Below, piece by piece: positions 34,472 through 43,010 of a DNA stretch of 48,528 nt. This DNA comes from JBBSOW01 sp038259365 (lineage in GTDB: Bacteria > Actinomycetota > Actinomycetes > Propionibacteriales > Propionibacteriaceae), in contig JBBSOW010000016.1 in NCBI GenBank assembly GCA_038259365.1, positions 1 through 48,528 of the forward strand. The letters run 5' to 3'. Below the pieces are notes generated by a model. The model ran no database searches and was not told the origin of the DNA. It saw only the letters and a program-made list of their open reading frames with translations. Position numbers and translations under genes: made by a program. Position 1 is the stretch's first letter, and each line of letters starts with the position of its first letter.

Positions 34472-35452
34472 TCAGGAGTCGGCGCTCAACCGTTCCCCAA
34501 CCTGCGTCGTGGCGCGGGCGAGGGCGCGGGTCGCCTGCAGGGCCGAGGCCTCGGTCCAGCCCGCGAAGCCGCACCCTGGGGTCAGCACCACCCGGGTGGA
34601 GAGCTCGGGATCGAGCCCGAAGCGGCGGATGATCTGCAACGCCCGCTCGGCCACGTCGTCGGGCTTCACCTCGTGCGGGGTTCCCGCGGGAACCACGCCC
34701 AGCCACACGGTCTGGCCCTGCTCGACCGCGTATCCGAGCCGATCCCGGTCTTCGCTGGTGAGCAACTCGGCATCGACGGATACGCCGGCCCCGGTTCCGA
34801 GCACCGTGTCGATCGGCATCCCCGCCGCACAGCAGTGCACGACGCCCGGACACGCCACCGCCTCGACGATCTGCCCCAGCTGTTCCGAGATCTCGGGGGT
34901 GTCCACGCGGCGCAACCGGGAGAACCCGCTCGCCGTGGGCACCGAGCCCCGGCCGACGGCCGGCAACATCGGCTCGTCCAGTTTCAAGATCAACCGCGCC
35001 TCCGGCAGGCGGCGTTGCAGATCGTTGATCAACTCCGCGAGCCCCGCGGCCAGGGATTGACCAAGATCGCGTCGCAGCCCATGATCGGCGAGCACCTTAT
35101 CCCCGCGCGGACGCTCGAGACAGGCGGCCATCGTCCAGGGCCCGGCGGCCGAGATCGTCAACCGTCCCTGGAAGCCCTGCGCCAGCTCCTCCAGGCGATC
35201 GAGATCAGCACGCAGGATCCCCCTGGCCCGGCGATGATCGACACCCGGCCGGTCGGTGATTCGCCAGCCGTTGGGCTGCAGGTCGGCGCTCAGCTCGCTC
35301 AGCATCGCCGTGGTGCGCCCGATCATGCCGGCAGGCGTGCCTCGGCCGGGCAGTTCCACCAGGTGGGAGATCTCGGGGTACTCCCCCAGCACCACCGCCT
35401 GTGTCGCCGCAAAGTCCGTGCCGGGCCAGGAGCCGAGGCCAGCGAAGTCCAT
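34472..35452 (-). CDS. MetE C-terminal-domain-like protein (cobalamin-independent methionine synthase family)
   Basis: The 326-residue product matches the catalytic barrel half of MetE. It keeps the zinc-site motifs HCCA (about 206-209) and TPGCGFAGW (about 293-301) but lacks the N-terminal half of true MetE (about 750 residues). Such short paralogues occur beside ligA or mnmA in actinobacteria; their methyl acceptor is unsettled. ATG 35452 is 3 nt after the mnmA stop, so they form one operon. A perfect GGTTCCCGCGGGAACC palindrome (34679-34694) encodes VPAGT within it. Confidence 0.82.
   Translation of the reverse strand: MDFAGLGSWPGTDFAATQAVVLGEYPEISHLVELPGRGTPAGMIGRTTAMLSELSADLQPNGWRITDRPGVDHRRARGILRADLDRLEELAQGFQGRLTISAAGPWTMAACLERPRGDKVLADHGLRRDLGQSLAAGLAELINDLQRRLPEARLILKLDEPMLPAVGRGSVPTASGFSRLRRVDTPEISEQLGQIVEAVACPGVVHCCAAGMPIDTVLGTGAGVSVDAELLTSEDRDRLGYAVEQGQTVWLGVVPAGTPHEVKPDDVAERALQIIRRFGLDPELSTRVVLTPGCGFAGWTEASALQATRALARATTQVGERLSADS
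34679..34694. repeat. Solo copy of the VPAGT-encoding palindrome
   Basis: GGTTCCCGCGGGAACC is a 16-bp perfect palindrome sharing its 14-bp core with the three repeats at 20323-20405 and read in the same frame (VPAGT). Here it lies inside the metE-like gene. Confidence 0.85.
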
Positions 35453-35455
35453 CCT

Positions 35456-36553
35456 CTACCCGGCCAGCTGAGCGGCGACGGCGGACGTGGTGGCGCTGAT
35501 GGTGGCGGCGCCGACGACGCGCTCGCCGTCGTAGATCACGACGGCCTGACCTGACGCGATCCCGTGTGCCGGCTCGGCCAGCTCAACGACGAGCCCCGTC
35601 CCGGTTCGGGTGATGGTGGCGGGCATGGGGGCCCCGTGGGCGCGGACCTGCACCAAGGCGGACCATTCGCCGAGTAGCTCGGCCTGGGTCCACGAGCAAC
35701 GGATGCCCTCCAAGCGGCTCACGGCCAGGTGTTCGCGCGGGCCGACGGTGACGGTCTTGTCGACCGGGGAGATGTCGAGCACGTAGCGGGGCTTGCCGTC
35801 GGCGGCCGGGGCGGCGATCTTCAGCCCCTTGCGCTGGCCGATGGTGAAGTGGTGCGATCCCGCGTGCTCGCCGAGCCGGTTACCGCCCTCGTCGAGGATG
35901 GCGCCCGGTTGCGAGCCGAGGTGGCGGTCGAGGAATCCCGCGGTGTCGCCGTCGGCGATGAAGCAGATGTCGTGGCTGTCCGGCTTCAGCGCCACGGTCA
36001 GCCCACGCTCGGCCGCCTCGAGGCGGACGTCGCTCTTCAGCGAATCCCCGAGGGGGAACAGCGAGTGGGCGAGCTGTTGCTGGTACAGCACGCCGAGCAC
36101 GTAGGACTGGTCCTTGCCCGGATCGACGGCGCGGTTCAGCGTCACGTGATCGCCGTCGCGGCCCAGCATGGCGTAGTGCCCGGTGGCGACGCCGTCGAAG
36201 CCCAGCGCCACGCCGCGCTCCAGCACGGCGGCGAACTTAATCTTCTCGTTGCAGCGCAGGCAGGGGTTCGGCGTGCGGCCGGCCGCGTACTCGGAGACGA
36301 AGTCCTCGATGACGTCCTCGACGAAGCGGTCCGACAGATCCCAGACGTAGAAGGGGATTCCGAGCCTGTCCGCCGCTCGCCTGGCGTCGTGGGAGTCCTC
36401 CCGGCTGCAGCAGCCGCGGGCGCCAGAGCGGAACGACTGCGGGTTCTTGGACAGCGCCAGATGGACCCCGGTCACCTCGTGACCGGCGTCGACCATCCTC
36501 GCCGCCGCGACCGCCGAATCGACCCCGCCCGACATGGCTGCCAGTACCCTCAT
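35456..36553 (-). CDS. mnmA: tRNA-specific 2-thiouridylase
   Basis: MnmA thiolates U34 of the Lys, Glu and Gln tRNAs. The 365-residue product has the PP-loop SGGVDS (8-13), the catalytic cysteines Cys98 (NPCLRC) and Cys197 (DICFI), and the central and beta-barrel domains typical of the family. Sulfur is supplied by a cysteine desulfurase, and iscS lies just beyond the remnant region upstream. ATG 36553 is 3' of GGGATGGG. The metE-like gene follows by 3 nt. Confidence 0.95.
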   Translation of the reverse strand: MRVLAAMSGGVDSAVAAARMVDAGHEVTGVHLALSKNPQSFRSGARGCCSREDSHDARRAADRLGIPFYVWDLSDRFVEDVIEDFVSEYAAGRTPNPCLRCNEKIKFAAVLERGVALGFDGVATGHYAMLGRDGDHVTLNRAVDPGKDQSYVLGVLYQQQLAHSLFPLGDSLKSDVRLEAAERGLTVALKPDSHDICFIADGDTAGFLDRHLGSQPGAILDEGGNRLGEHAGSHHFTIGQRKGLKIAAPAADGKPRYVLDISPVDKTVTVGPREHLAVSRLEGIRCSWTQAELLGEWSALVQVRAHGAPMPATITRTGTGLVVELAEPAHGIASGQAVVIYDGERVVGAATISATTSAVAAQLAG

Positions 36554-36682
36554 TGCCCATCCCGTTTCCGCCGAACACTCCGGCGGTCGAGTCTACCGAC
36601 CTGACCCGATACCGCCGAAACTCTACGGACCTTGCCACACCCGCATACGCCAGGCATTAACGTTATCCCGTGATCGCCTAAG
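36554..36682. other. Upstream region of mnmA
   Basis: A TAGACT on the minus strand near 36596-36591 could be the mnmA -10, leaving a leader of about 30 nt. I see no gene in the remaining ~80 nt. Confidence 0.3.
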
Positions 36683-37240
36683 GGCCGCATCACCGGCACC
36701 ATAGAGAATCCGGTGTTCCTGCCCGGGCAACAACACCTGCGGTGGAGCCGGTTCAAGAACTCCGACCCGGAGGTGATGTCCCAGATCGTCGGCGAGCAGG
36801 TGTTCCCGTTCCTGCGCAATCTCGGCGGCGACGGCTCGACCTACTCCGGCCACATGCGGGACGCCCGCTTCACCATCCCGACTCCGGCCCTGCTGTCGAA
36901 GGTCGTCGACATGCTCGACGGCATCAACATGACCGACCGCGACACCAACGGTGATCTCTACGAATACCTGCTGTCCAAGATCGCGTCCGCCGGCGTCAAC
37001 GGACAGTTCCGTACCCCCAACAGGCGATCGATCTGATGGCCCAGCTGACCGCCCCGCAGCCCAGCGACGAGATCTGCGACCCGGCCTGCGGGACGGCCGG
37101 GTTCCTCGTGGCGGCGAGCGAGTACGTCCGCGAACATCACCCGTCCGCCACCACGGACGCAACCCAACGCCAGCACTTCCACCGTTCCATGTTCCACGGG
37201 CACGACTTCGACTCCACGATGCTGCGGATCGGCGAGGCTT
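36683..37240 (+). pseudogene. Remnant of type I restriction-modification HsdM methyltransferase
   Basis: Two frames together give a continuous HsdM segment: LRWSRFKNSDPEVM, VFPFLRNLGGDGSTYSGHM, DLYEYLLSKIASAG and NGQFRTP, then after a one-base shift in the CCCC run near 37015-37019, AIDLMAQLTAP and DPACGTAGFLVAASEY (SAM motif I), and MFHGHDFDSTMLRIG. The catalytic NPPF motif and everything after it are gone, as is the N-terminal part. No hsdS or hsdR is nearby. The gene is clearly dead and probably reached this site by horizontal transfer. Confidence 0.8.
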
Positions 37241-37393
37241 CACTCAGCTGCCAGAACATGAGCGTGACCAACTCGAATACGAGATCTACGCTCCAGACGA
37301 CTTCTTCTGCCTCATCGACGATTCTTTACCCCGACCCGTGCGAGCGACCTTGCAACGACCAAGGCGATACCGGCGCGTACGTAAGAACCCGAG
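37241..37393. other. Unassigned stretch between gene remnants
   Basis: One plus-strand frame here reads LPEHERDQLEYEIYAPDDFF (about 37247-37307), which looks protein-like but not HsdM-like. I cannot assign it; it may be a third fragment joined by deletion. Confidence 0.3.
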
Positions 37394-37727
37394 CTACGAC
37401 TTCCCGGCCCGCGTGGCGAGATCAGCGGCGAGCCCGGCCGCCTGGTCGGCTGGTGCTCGCTCATGACGCGCCGCCGGCTGCACCGCGGTGCCGTTGCGCT
37501 CACGAGTGGCCACGACCCCGGCGGCCTCCGGCTCCCGGTACGTGCGCGCGACCGTGTTGGGGGGCCAGGCCAAGGTAGGCCGCCAGCCAGCGAGACGGCA
37601 GCTTGCTACCCCGCGGGAGCCGCTGACTGGCGATCTCGGCCAGTAATTGCCTGCGCAACTGCTCGAACGGCGGTTGCGGCGAGCGGGGATCGATCAGCAG
37701 CGCCTGATGGATAGCGACGTCACGCAC
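37394..37727 (-). pseudogene. Remnant of a GntR (YtrA-type) regulator
   Basis: From GTG 37727 the frame reads LLIDPRSPQPPFEQLRRQLL, AEIASQRLPRGSKLPS and LAAYLGLAP, the winged-helix start of a GntR/YtrA regulator. After a one-base shift in the C-run near 37561-37566 it continues as NTVARTYREPEAAGVVATRE, RNGTAV, ending at TAG 37396-37394. Codons are also missing between LPS and LAAYLG. It is a decayed small GntR gene of nearly full original length (about 110-125 codons). Confidence 0.75.
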
Positions 37728-37850
37728 CTGCTACGCGGCCGGGTTCATCGTGGCGCGCTCTGCGAGCAGGAAAGGACGGTAGCCCTGGACGGGTTCACCC
37801 GGCTGACGATCACTCGATTCCCAGCCGACCACGGTTGGTGCGTAGCCCCC
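37728..37850. other. Intergenic region before iscS 3' end
   Basis: No gene or clear hairpin recognised. Confidence 0.3.
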
Positions 37851-38990
37851 TCAGCTGCGAACTAACCGCGCAGAAGCTATGGCGGCGGGCAACGCCGAGA
37901 TCAGACGCTCGGCGTCCGCGGCGGAGGTGTCACGGCCGAACGAGAACCGCAGGCTCGAACTGGCCGCCTCATCCGAGCATCCCATCGCCAGGAGCACCGG
38001 GCTCGGTTGAGAGACGCCCGCCGAACACGCCGAACCGGTCGAGCAGTCGATACCCTGGGCGTCGAGCAAGAGCAGCAGATCGTCGGCGAGGCACCCCTCG
38101 AAGGCCAGGTTGACGATGGCCGGGCTGGCCTCGGCCCGCGTCGGGTTTACCGTCACGCCAGCCCACCCACCAGTCGCGGAGCGCAGCCGCTCGGCCAAAC
38201 GCCACAACCGGGCGGCCTCGCGCTCCCGATCGGCCACGGCCAGCTCGGCGGCCGCCGCGAATCCCGCCGCCAGCGCCACCGGGAGGGTGCCGGAACGGAC
38301 CTCGCGCTCCTGTCCCCCGCCGAACTGGATCGCCTCGAGGCCGACCTCGCGCCGAGCGAGCAACGCGCCGATCCCCACCGGTCCGCCGATCTTGTGGGCC
38401 GAGACGCTCATCAGATCGAGCCCGCTCCCGGTGAAGTCGACGAGCACGTGGCCGAGCGCCTGCACCGCGTCGCTGTGCGACCAGGCGCCCACTCGGTTCG
38501 ACGCCTCCACCAGGGCGCCGGGGTCGTTGATCACGCCGGTCTCGTTGTTGACCCACATCAGCGACGCGATGGCCGAACGCGGATCGAGCCGATCAAGCTG
38601 GGCGACACCCTGATCGTCGACGTCGATCATGGACACCTCGGCGCCCTCGAAGCGCATGGCCCCGGCGGCCTCGATGAGCGCCGGGTGCTCGATGCCGCTC
38701 AGCGACACCACGTTGCGCTCGGTCCTGCGCGCCAGCCAGCTCCCCCGCAGCGCCAGGTTGTCGGCCTCGGTGCCGCCCGCGGTGAAGATCACCTCGGTGG
38801 GATGCGCGCCGAGGGCCGCGGCCAGTTGTTCGCGGGCATCCTCGAGCCGGCTCCGCGCCGCCCGGCCGGAGCCGTGCAGCGAGGACGGGTTGCCGACGCG
38901 GGTCAACTCGGCGGTGATGGTCTCGATGGCGGCCGGCACCAGGGGCGTGCTGGCCGCGTGGTCAAAGTAGCTGCGGGTCACGCCAGCCAA
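37851..38990 (-). CDS. iscS: Cysteine desulfurase
   Basis: This PLP enzyme takes sulfur from cysteine as a persulfide for tRNA thiolation and cofactor or Fe-S synthesis. The 379-residue group I-type (NifS/IscS) product has the PLP lysine Lys200 (SAHKIGGP) and catalytic Cys322 (GSACSAG). Placement near mnmA suggests that it feeds MnmA. TTG 38990 has GGGAGG with a 4-nt spacer; GTG 38981 is an alternative that gives a more usual N-terminus (TRSYFDHAAS). etfA lies 18 nt upstream, so it probably shares that transcript. Confidence 0.93.
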   Translation of the reverse strand: MAGVTRSYFDHAASTPLVPAAIETITAELTRVGNPSSLHGSGRAARSRLEDAREQLAAALGAHPTEVIFTAGGTEADNLALRGSWLARRTERNVVSLSGIEHPALIEAAGAMRFEGAEVSMIDVDDQGVAQLDRLDPRSAIASLMWVNNETGVINDPGALVEASNRVGAWSHSDAVQALGHVLVDFTGSGLDLMSVSAHKIGGPVGIGALLARREVGLEAIQFGGGQEREVRSGTLPVALAAGFAAAAELAVADREREAARLWRLAERLRSATGGWAGVTVNPTRAEASPAIVNLAFEGCLADDLLLLLDAQGIDCSTGSACSAGVSQPSPVLLAMGCSDEAASSSLRFSFGRDTSAADAERLISALPAAIASARLVRS

Positions 38991-39008
38991 GTTACCTCCC
39001 GCTCCCGC

Positions 39009-39956
39009 CTACTGACGCTCCTTGAGCGCCTTGGTCGCCTCGGCCAACACGGTGTGCAGGTCGCCGACGACGCCGAGATCGGCCAGCTCGAAGATCGGCG
39101 CCTCGTCGTCCTTGTTCACCGCGACGATGGCCCGCGACGTCTGCATGCCGGCCCGGTGCTGGATGGCCCCGGAGATTCCGGCCGCCAGGTACAGCTTCGG
39201 CGAGACGGTCTTGCCGGTCTGACCCACCTGATAGCGGTGCGGGTACCAACCGGCGTCGACGGCGGCGCGGGAGGCGCCCACGGCGGCGCCCACCGTGTCG
39301 GCCAGTTCCTCAACGGCAGCAAAGTCGCCGCCGGTGCCGCGCCCGCCCGAGATGACGATCCCGGCCTCGGTGAGATCGGGGCGTCCGCTGGCGTGCTTCG
39401 GCTTGGATTCGGTGATCTTGGCGAGCTTGGCGACCTCGGAGATGCTCACCGTCGCCGATTCGCCGGCGCACTCGGCCGGCGATTCTTGCACTGGAATGGA
39501 GTTCGGCTTGACCGTCACCACGAGGGTCCCGCGGGCGCTGCTCGACTGCACGGTCCAGTTGCCCGCGAACACCGACTGCGTCGTGGTGACGTTGCCTCCG
39601 TCGGCGGTGATGTCGACGGCGTCGGTGATGAGCCCCCCGTCGAGTTTCAACACCACCCGGCCGGCGATCTCGTTGTTCTCCGGGGAAGAGGCCAACAGCA
39701 CCACGCGGGCGCCGCGCTCTCTGGCCACCTGGGCGAGCGCCTCGGCCTTGGGGGCCACGAGGAACTCCTCCAGCGTGGGGTCGTCGACGCTCACGAGGCG
39801 CGTGGAGCCGTAGCGGCCCACCGCCTCAGCCTCGCCTGGCGCCCCCAGGCTGAGCGCCGTCGGCTCGCCGAGGCGCGTCGCGGCGGTCAACAGCTCGGTC
39901 GAGGGCTTGGTCAGCTGTCCGTCGACGAAATCGACGAGAACGAGAACCTCAGACAT
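39009..39956 (-). CDS. etfA: Electron transfer flavoprotein alpha subunit
   Basis: With EtfB this forms the FAD-containing shuttle that takes electrons from acyl-CoA and similar dehydrogenases to the respiratory chain. The 315-residue product carries the C-terminal FAD-binding block, with GQTGKTVSPKLYLAAGISG (about 238-256), QHRAGM and VNKDDEAPIFELAD. ATG 39956 follows GGAAGGG. It is 42 nt downstream of etfB and upstream of iscS. It is also known as fixB in actinobacteria. Confidence 0.95.
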   Translation of the reverse strand: MSEVLVLVDFVDGQLTKPSTELLTAATRLGEPTALSLGAPGEAEAVGRYGSTRLVSVDDPTLEEFLVAPKAEALAQVARERGARVVLLASSPENNEIAGRVVLKLDGGLITDAVDITADGGNVTTTQSVFAGNWTVQSSSARGTLVVTVKPNSIPVQESPAECAGESATVSISEVAKLAKITESKPKHASGRPDLTEAGIVISGGRGTGGDFAAVEELADTVGAAVGASRAAVDAGWYPHRYQVGQTGKTVSPKLYLAAGISGAIQHRAGMQTSRAIVAVNKDDEAPIFELADLGVVGDLHTVLAEATKALKERQ

Positions 39957-39998
39957 CTACATCCCTTCCGTTCACACTTCTTGACACGATCCGGGCGG

Positions 39999-40778
39999 TC
40001 ACAGGTACTTGCCGGTGACGAGGAAGTCCACCAGCGCCGCCGCGCCGGCCCCGTCGGAATCGATCACTACGCGCCCGGCCTGCTTGGGCGGGCGCTCGGC
40101 GGTCTCGGTGACCTTCGTCGCCGCCGCTTCGAGCCCGACGTGATCGAACTCGGCGCCCAGATCGGACAGCTCCCATTCGGTGACCGGCTTCTTCTTCGCG
40201 GCCATGATGTTCTTCAGCCCGGGATAGCGGGCCTCGCCGCTTTGATCGGTCACGCTCGCCACCACCGGCAGGGTGGCCTCGACGGTCTGGGTGGCGGTCT
40301 CGCCGTCGCGGTGGATGGTGACGGTCTCACCGGAGACGGAGATGTCGTGGGCCAGCGTCAGGCTGGCCCAGCCCAGGCGCTCGCCGAGCATCGCGGGCAG
40401 CACGCCCATCGACCCGTCGGTCGACGCCATCCCGCACATCACCAGATCGGGGCCGAGCTTGCGGATGGCGGCGGCCAGGATCGCACTGGTGGCGAGAGAA
40501 TCCGACCCCTCGATGGCGTCGTCACACACGTGCACGCCGGAATCGGCGCCCATCTGCAGCGCCTTCTTCAGCGCGTCGGAGGCGTCGTCAGGGCCCATGG
40601 TGAGGGCGACGACCTCGACGTCGTCGAGGTCGTCCTTGATCTGCAGGGCCTGTTCGACGGCGTACTCGTCCAACTCGGACAGCAGACCGTCGGCCTCGCG
40701 ATCGACGGTGTTGTCGTCCTCGAACTCCCGGTCGCCGCTCGCGTCGGGCACGTACTTCACGCACACCACAATCTTCAC
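39999..40778 (-). CDS. etfB: Electron transfer flavoprotein beta subunit
   Basis: The 259-residue product has the EtfB N-terminus (MKIVVCVKYVPD), the acidic NTVDREADG and the AMP-site region VALTMGPDDASDALKKAL. It pairs with EtfA. GTG 40778 has AGGAGAGGA upstream. An enoyl-CoA hydratase gene lies immediately upstream on the same strand, which suits a link to fatty-acid oxidation, although the 84-nt gap allows a separate promoter. Confidence 0.95.
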   Translation of the reverse strand: MKIVVCVKYVPDASGDREFEDDNTVDREADGLLSELDEYAVEQALQIKDDLDDVEVVALTMGPDDASDALKKALQMGADSGVHVCDDAIEGSDSLATSAILAAAIRKLGPDLVMCGMASTDGSMGVLPAMLGERLGWASLTLAHDISVSGETVTIHRDGETATQTVEATLPVVASVTDQSGEARYPGLKNIMAAKKKPVTEWELSDLGAEFDHVGLEAAATKVTETAERPPKQAGRVVIDSDGAGAAALVDFLVTGKYL

Positions 40779-40862
40779 GGATCGGTCCTCTCCTGGCTGA
40801 CGTGCAACGGCTGAAACATTACTCTCGGGTAACTTGGCTACACAACCCCGATTCCCGCACGA

Positions 40863-41663
40863 TCACTCGCCGACGAACTCGGCCTTGCCCGGGCCTCGCT
40901 CGACGAACGAGCGCATCCCGATGGCGCGATCGCGGGTCGCGAACAGCGCCGCGAACTGCTGCCGCTCGAGGCTGAGCCCGCTACCGAGGCTGGATCCCAA
41001 CCCCAGATCGATCGCCTCCTTGGCCGCCCGGAGCGCCAACCGCGGACCGCCGACGAACTGGGCGGCCCATTCCTGCGCCCGGGCCTGTACCCGATCGTCC
41101 GGCACGACCTCGTCGGCCAACCCGATCTCCAAGGCCTCCCCGGCATCGACCATCCGGCCGGTGAAGATGATGTCCTTGGCCTTGCTCGGCCCGACGAGGC
41201 GGCTGAGCCGCTGGGTGCCACCGGCGCCGGGAATGATGCCCAGCTTGATCTCCGGCTGACCGAACTTCGCGGACTCACCGACGATGCGGACGTCCGCGGT
41301 CATGGCCAGCTCGCAACCCCCTCCGAGGGCGTAGCCGTTCACCGCAGCCACCACCGGCTGCGGAAGCTCCGCCAGCGCGGTGAAGCTCGCCTGCAGCCTG
41401 ACCGAGCGGCGCACCATGTCGGCATGGCTGAGCTGCTCCATCTCAAGGATGTCGGCCCCGGCGGCGAAGACCTGCTCTCCCCCGCTCAGCACGACGGCGG
41501 CGACATCGGGATCGTCGGCGATCAGCCCGGCCAGCCGTCTCAGCTCGTCCTGGATCTCGGCGTTCAGCGCGTTCACCTTCGGCCGGTCCACGGTGATCGT
41601 GGCCACCCCGTCAGCGACCGTGAGCAGGACGTGTTCGGTGTCCGGTCTGTAATCCTCAGCCAT
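40863..41663 (-). CDS. Enoyl-CoA hydratase/isomerase family protein
   Basis: The 266-residue crotonase-fold protein has the oxyanion-hole region AAGADI (68-73) and both catalytic glutamates of true hydratases, Glu118 (GGGCELA) and Glu138 (FGQPEI), followed by GIIPGAGGTQRL. Hydration of short-chain 2-enoyl-CoA in beta-oxidation is therefore likely. ATG 41663 follows TAGACT by 7 nt, so it may be leaderless. It is divergent from the AI-2E-family gene, the two start codons being 60 nt apart. Confidence 0.92.
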   Translation of the reverse strand: MAEDYRPDTEHVLLTVADGVATITVDRPKVNALNAEIQDELRRLAGLIADDPDVAAVVLSGGEQVFAAGADILEMEQLSHADMVRRSVRLQASFTALAELPQPVVAAVNGYALGGGCELAMTADVRIVGESAKFGQPEIKLGIIPGAGGTQRLSRLVGPSKAKDIIFTGRMVDAGEALEIGLADEVVPDDRVQARAQEWAAQFVGGPRLALRAAKEAIDLGLGSSLGSGLSLERQQFAALFATRDRAIGMRSFVERGPGKAEFVGE

Positions 41664-41670
41664 GCCGAGC

Positions 41671-41717
41671 AGTCTAGGGTTCGCGCGTTTACGAGATTCA
41701 GGTGCGGTGGCTACCCT
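41671..41717. promoter_or_regulatory. Back-to-back leaderless promoters of echA-like and AI-2E genes
   Basis: On the plus strand, TTTACG (41689-41694), a 17-nt spacer and TACCCT (41712-41717) end 6 nt before ATG 41724. On the minus strand, TAGACT (41676-41671) ends 7 nt before ATG 41663. Both place the transcript start at the initiation codon. Confidence 0.5.
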
Positions 41718-41723
41718 GGTCCA

Positions 41724-42839
41724 ATGCCATCCTCCCCCGACAACGACCGCCCGCCCCTGCGCGCTCTGTTCACCGATCGGCTGGGCCGGATCGGGATCCG
41801 GAGCGCCCAGCTTCTCTTCGCGATCGCGCTGGCGGGCGTGGTCGTCTACGCCCTCGTCCAGGTCAAGCTCATCGTCATTCCGATCCTCATCGCGATCATC
41901 TTGGCCGCCGCGGCCACTCCGGTGGTGCAATGGCTGCGTAAACACAACGTTCCTCCGGTCCTGGCCACCCTCATCACGCTGCTCGGCGGGGGGATCGTCA
42001 TCGGCGGCATCCTCACGCTGATCGTCGTCTCGGTCAGCAGCCAGTGGGACGAGCTCGTCAACTCGGCCACCGAGGGGTTGAACCAGCTGCAGGACTTCTT
42101 GAACAATCTCTCCCTGCCGATCGGCGAGGAGCAACTCCAAAAGGCCAAGGACGAGGCCATCGGCTTCCTGACCAGCAGCCAGCTGGGTTCGGGTGTCGTC
42201 GCCGGGGTGTCGGCGGCCACCCAGGTCATCACCGGCATCGTGCTCGGTTTGGTGATCCTGTTCTTCTTCCTCAAGGACGGGCCCACCATTTGGTCCTTCC
42301 TGTTGCGCCCCCTCTCCGGCGCCGGCCTGGCCCGGGCACAACGCATCGGCGACGCGGCCCTGACGACCCTGGGCGGCTACGTCCGCGGTACCGCGATCGT
42401 CGCCGTCGTCGATTCCGTTGCGATCGGCATCGGCTTGGCGATCCTGCAGATCCCGTTGGCGCTGCCGCTGGCCACGCTGGTCTTCCTGGGCGCCTTCATC
42501 CCGCTGATCGGAGCCACCATCGCCGGCGTGCTCGCCGTCTTGGTTGCCCTCGTGACGAACGGCCCCGTGACGGCCCTCATCGTGGTGGGCATCGTGATCG
42601 CGGTGAACCAGCTCGAGGGCAACCTCCTCCAGCCGGTCGTCATGGGCCAGTCCCTCAAGCTGCATCCGCTCATGATCCTCCTCGCCTTGACCGTGGGCAC
42701 GATCCTCGGCGGAATCGTCGGGGCGGTCATCGCGGTGCCCATCGCCGCCGTCGGCTGGGCGATCATCAAGGTCTGGGACACCGACGATCCGGCGAACTCC
42801 GAAGTCGATGACCAAGACGACGCCGAAGTCGAATCCTGA
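41724..42839 (+). CDS. AI-2E family transporter (permease)
   Basis: The 371-residue product has about eight membrane helices, a hydrophilic middle segment (about 105-160), and the family motifs FFFLKDGP (about 175-182), LGAFIPLIG and NQLEGNLLQP near the C-terminus. The family was named for autoinducer-2 export, but members transport varied solutes, including ions. The C-terminal tail is acidic (DDQDDAEVES). ATG 41724 is preceded by a leaderless promoter. No signalling genes are adjacent, so the substrate is unknown. Confidence 0.88.
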   Translation: MPSSPDNDRPPLRALFTDRLGRIGIRSAQLLFAIALAGVVVYALVQVKLIVIPILIAIILAAAATPVVQWLRKHNVPPVLATLITLLGGGIVIGGILTLIVVSVSSQWDELVNSATEGLNQLQDFLNNLSLPIGEEQLQKAKDEAIGFLTSSQLGSGVVAGVSAATQVITGIVLGLVILFFFLKDGPTIWSFLLRPLSGAGLARAQRIGDAALTTLGGYVRGTAIVAVVDSVAIGIGLAILQIPLALPLATLVFLGAFIPLIGATIAGVLAVLVALVTNGPVTALIVVGIVIAVNQLEGNLLQPVVMGQSLKLHPLMILLALTVGTILGGIVGAVIAVPIAAVGWAIIKVWDTDDPANSEVDDQDDAEVES

Positions 42840-43010
42840 TGCGCGAAGCGCCCCAAGCCGCGTCAATAGCGGCGTTGGGCCGCCTTTACGGCAGAATGAC
42901 TCCTCGCGCCGGTTTGTCGCTACAGTCTCACCGTCGACCCTCCAGGCGCCACTGGATCAACTCGCCGTGGAGTTGAGCACACGTTGTTATCTACGAAGGC
43001 GATTTGTTAC
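42840..43010. other. Intergenic region upstream of glgX
   Basis: A 171-nt gap. TACAGT (42921-42926) is a possible -10 for glgX, giving an 84-nt leader. No gene or riboswitch fold is recognised. Confidence 0.3.

Noticed and set aside
36951..37466. Plus-strand ORF of 171 codons over the hsdM remnant
   Set aside because: Its first part is out of frame with the HsdM fragment and its last part is antisense to the GntR relic; only a short piece is protein-like.
41664..42866. Extended minus-strand frame upstream of the enoyl-CoA hydratase
   Set aside because: It is antisense to the AI-2E transporter and consists of Asp/His/Gly-rich sequence without domains.
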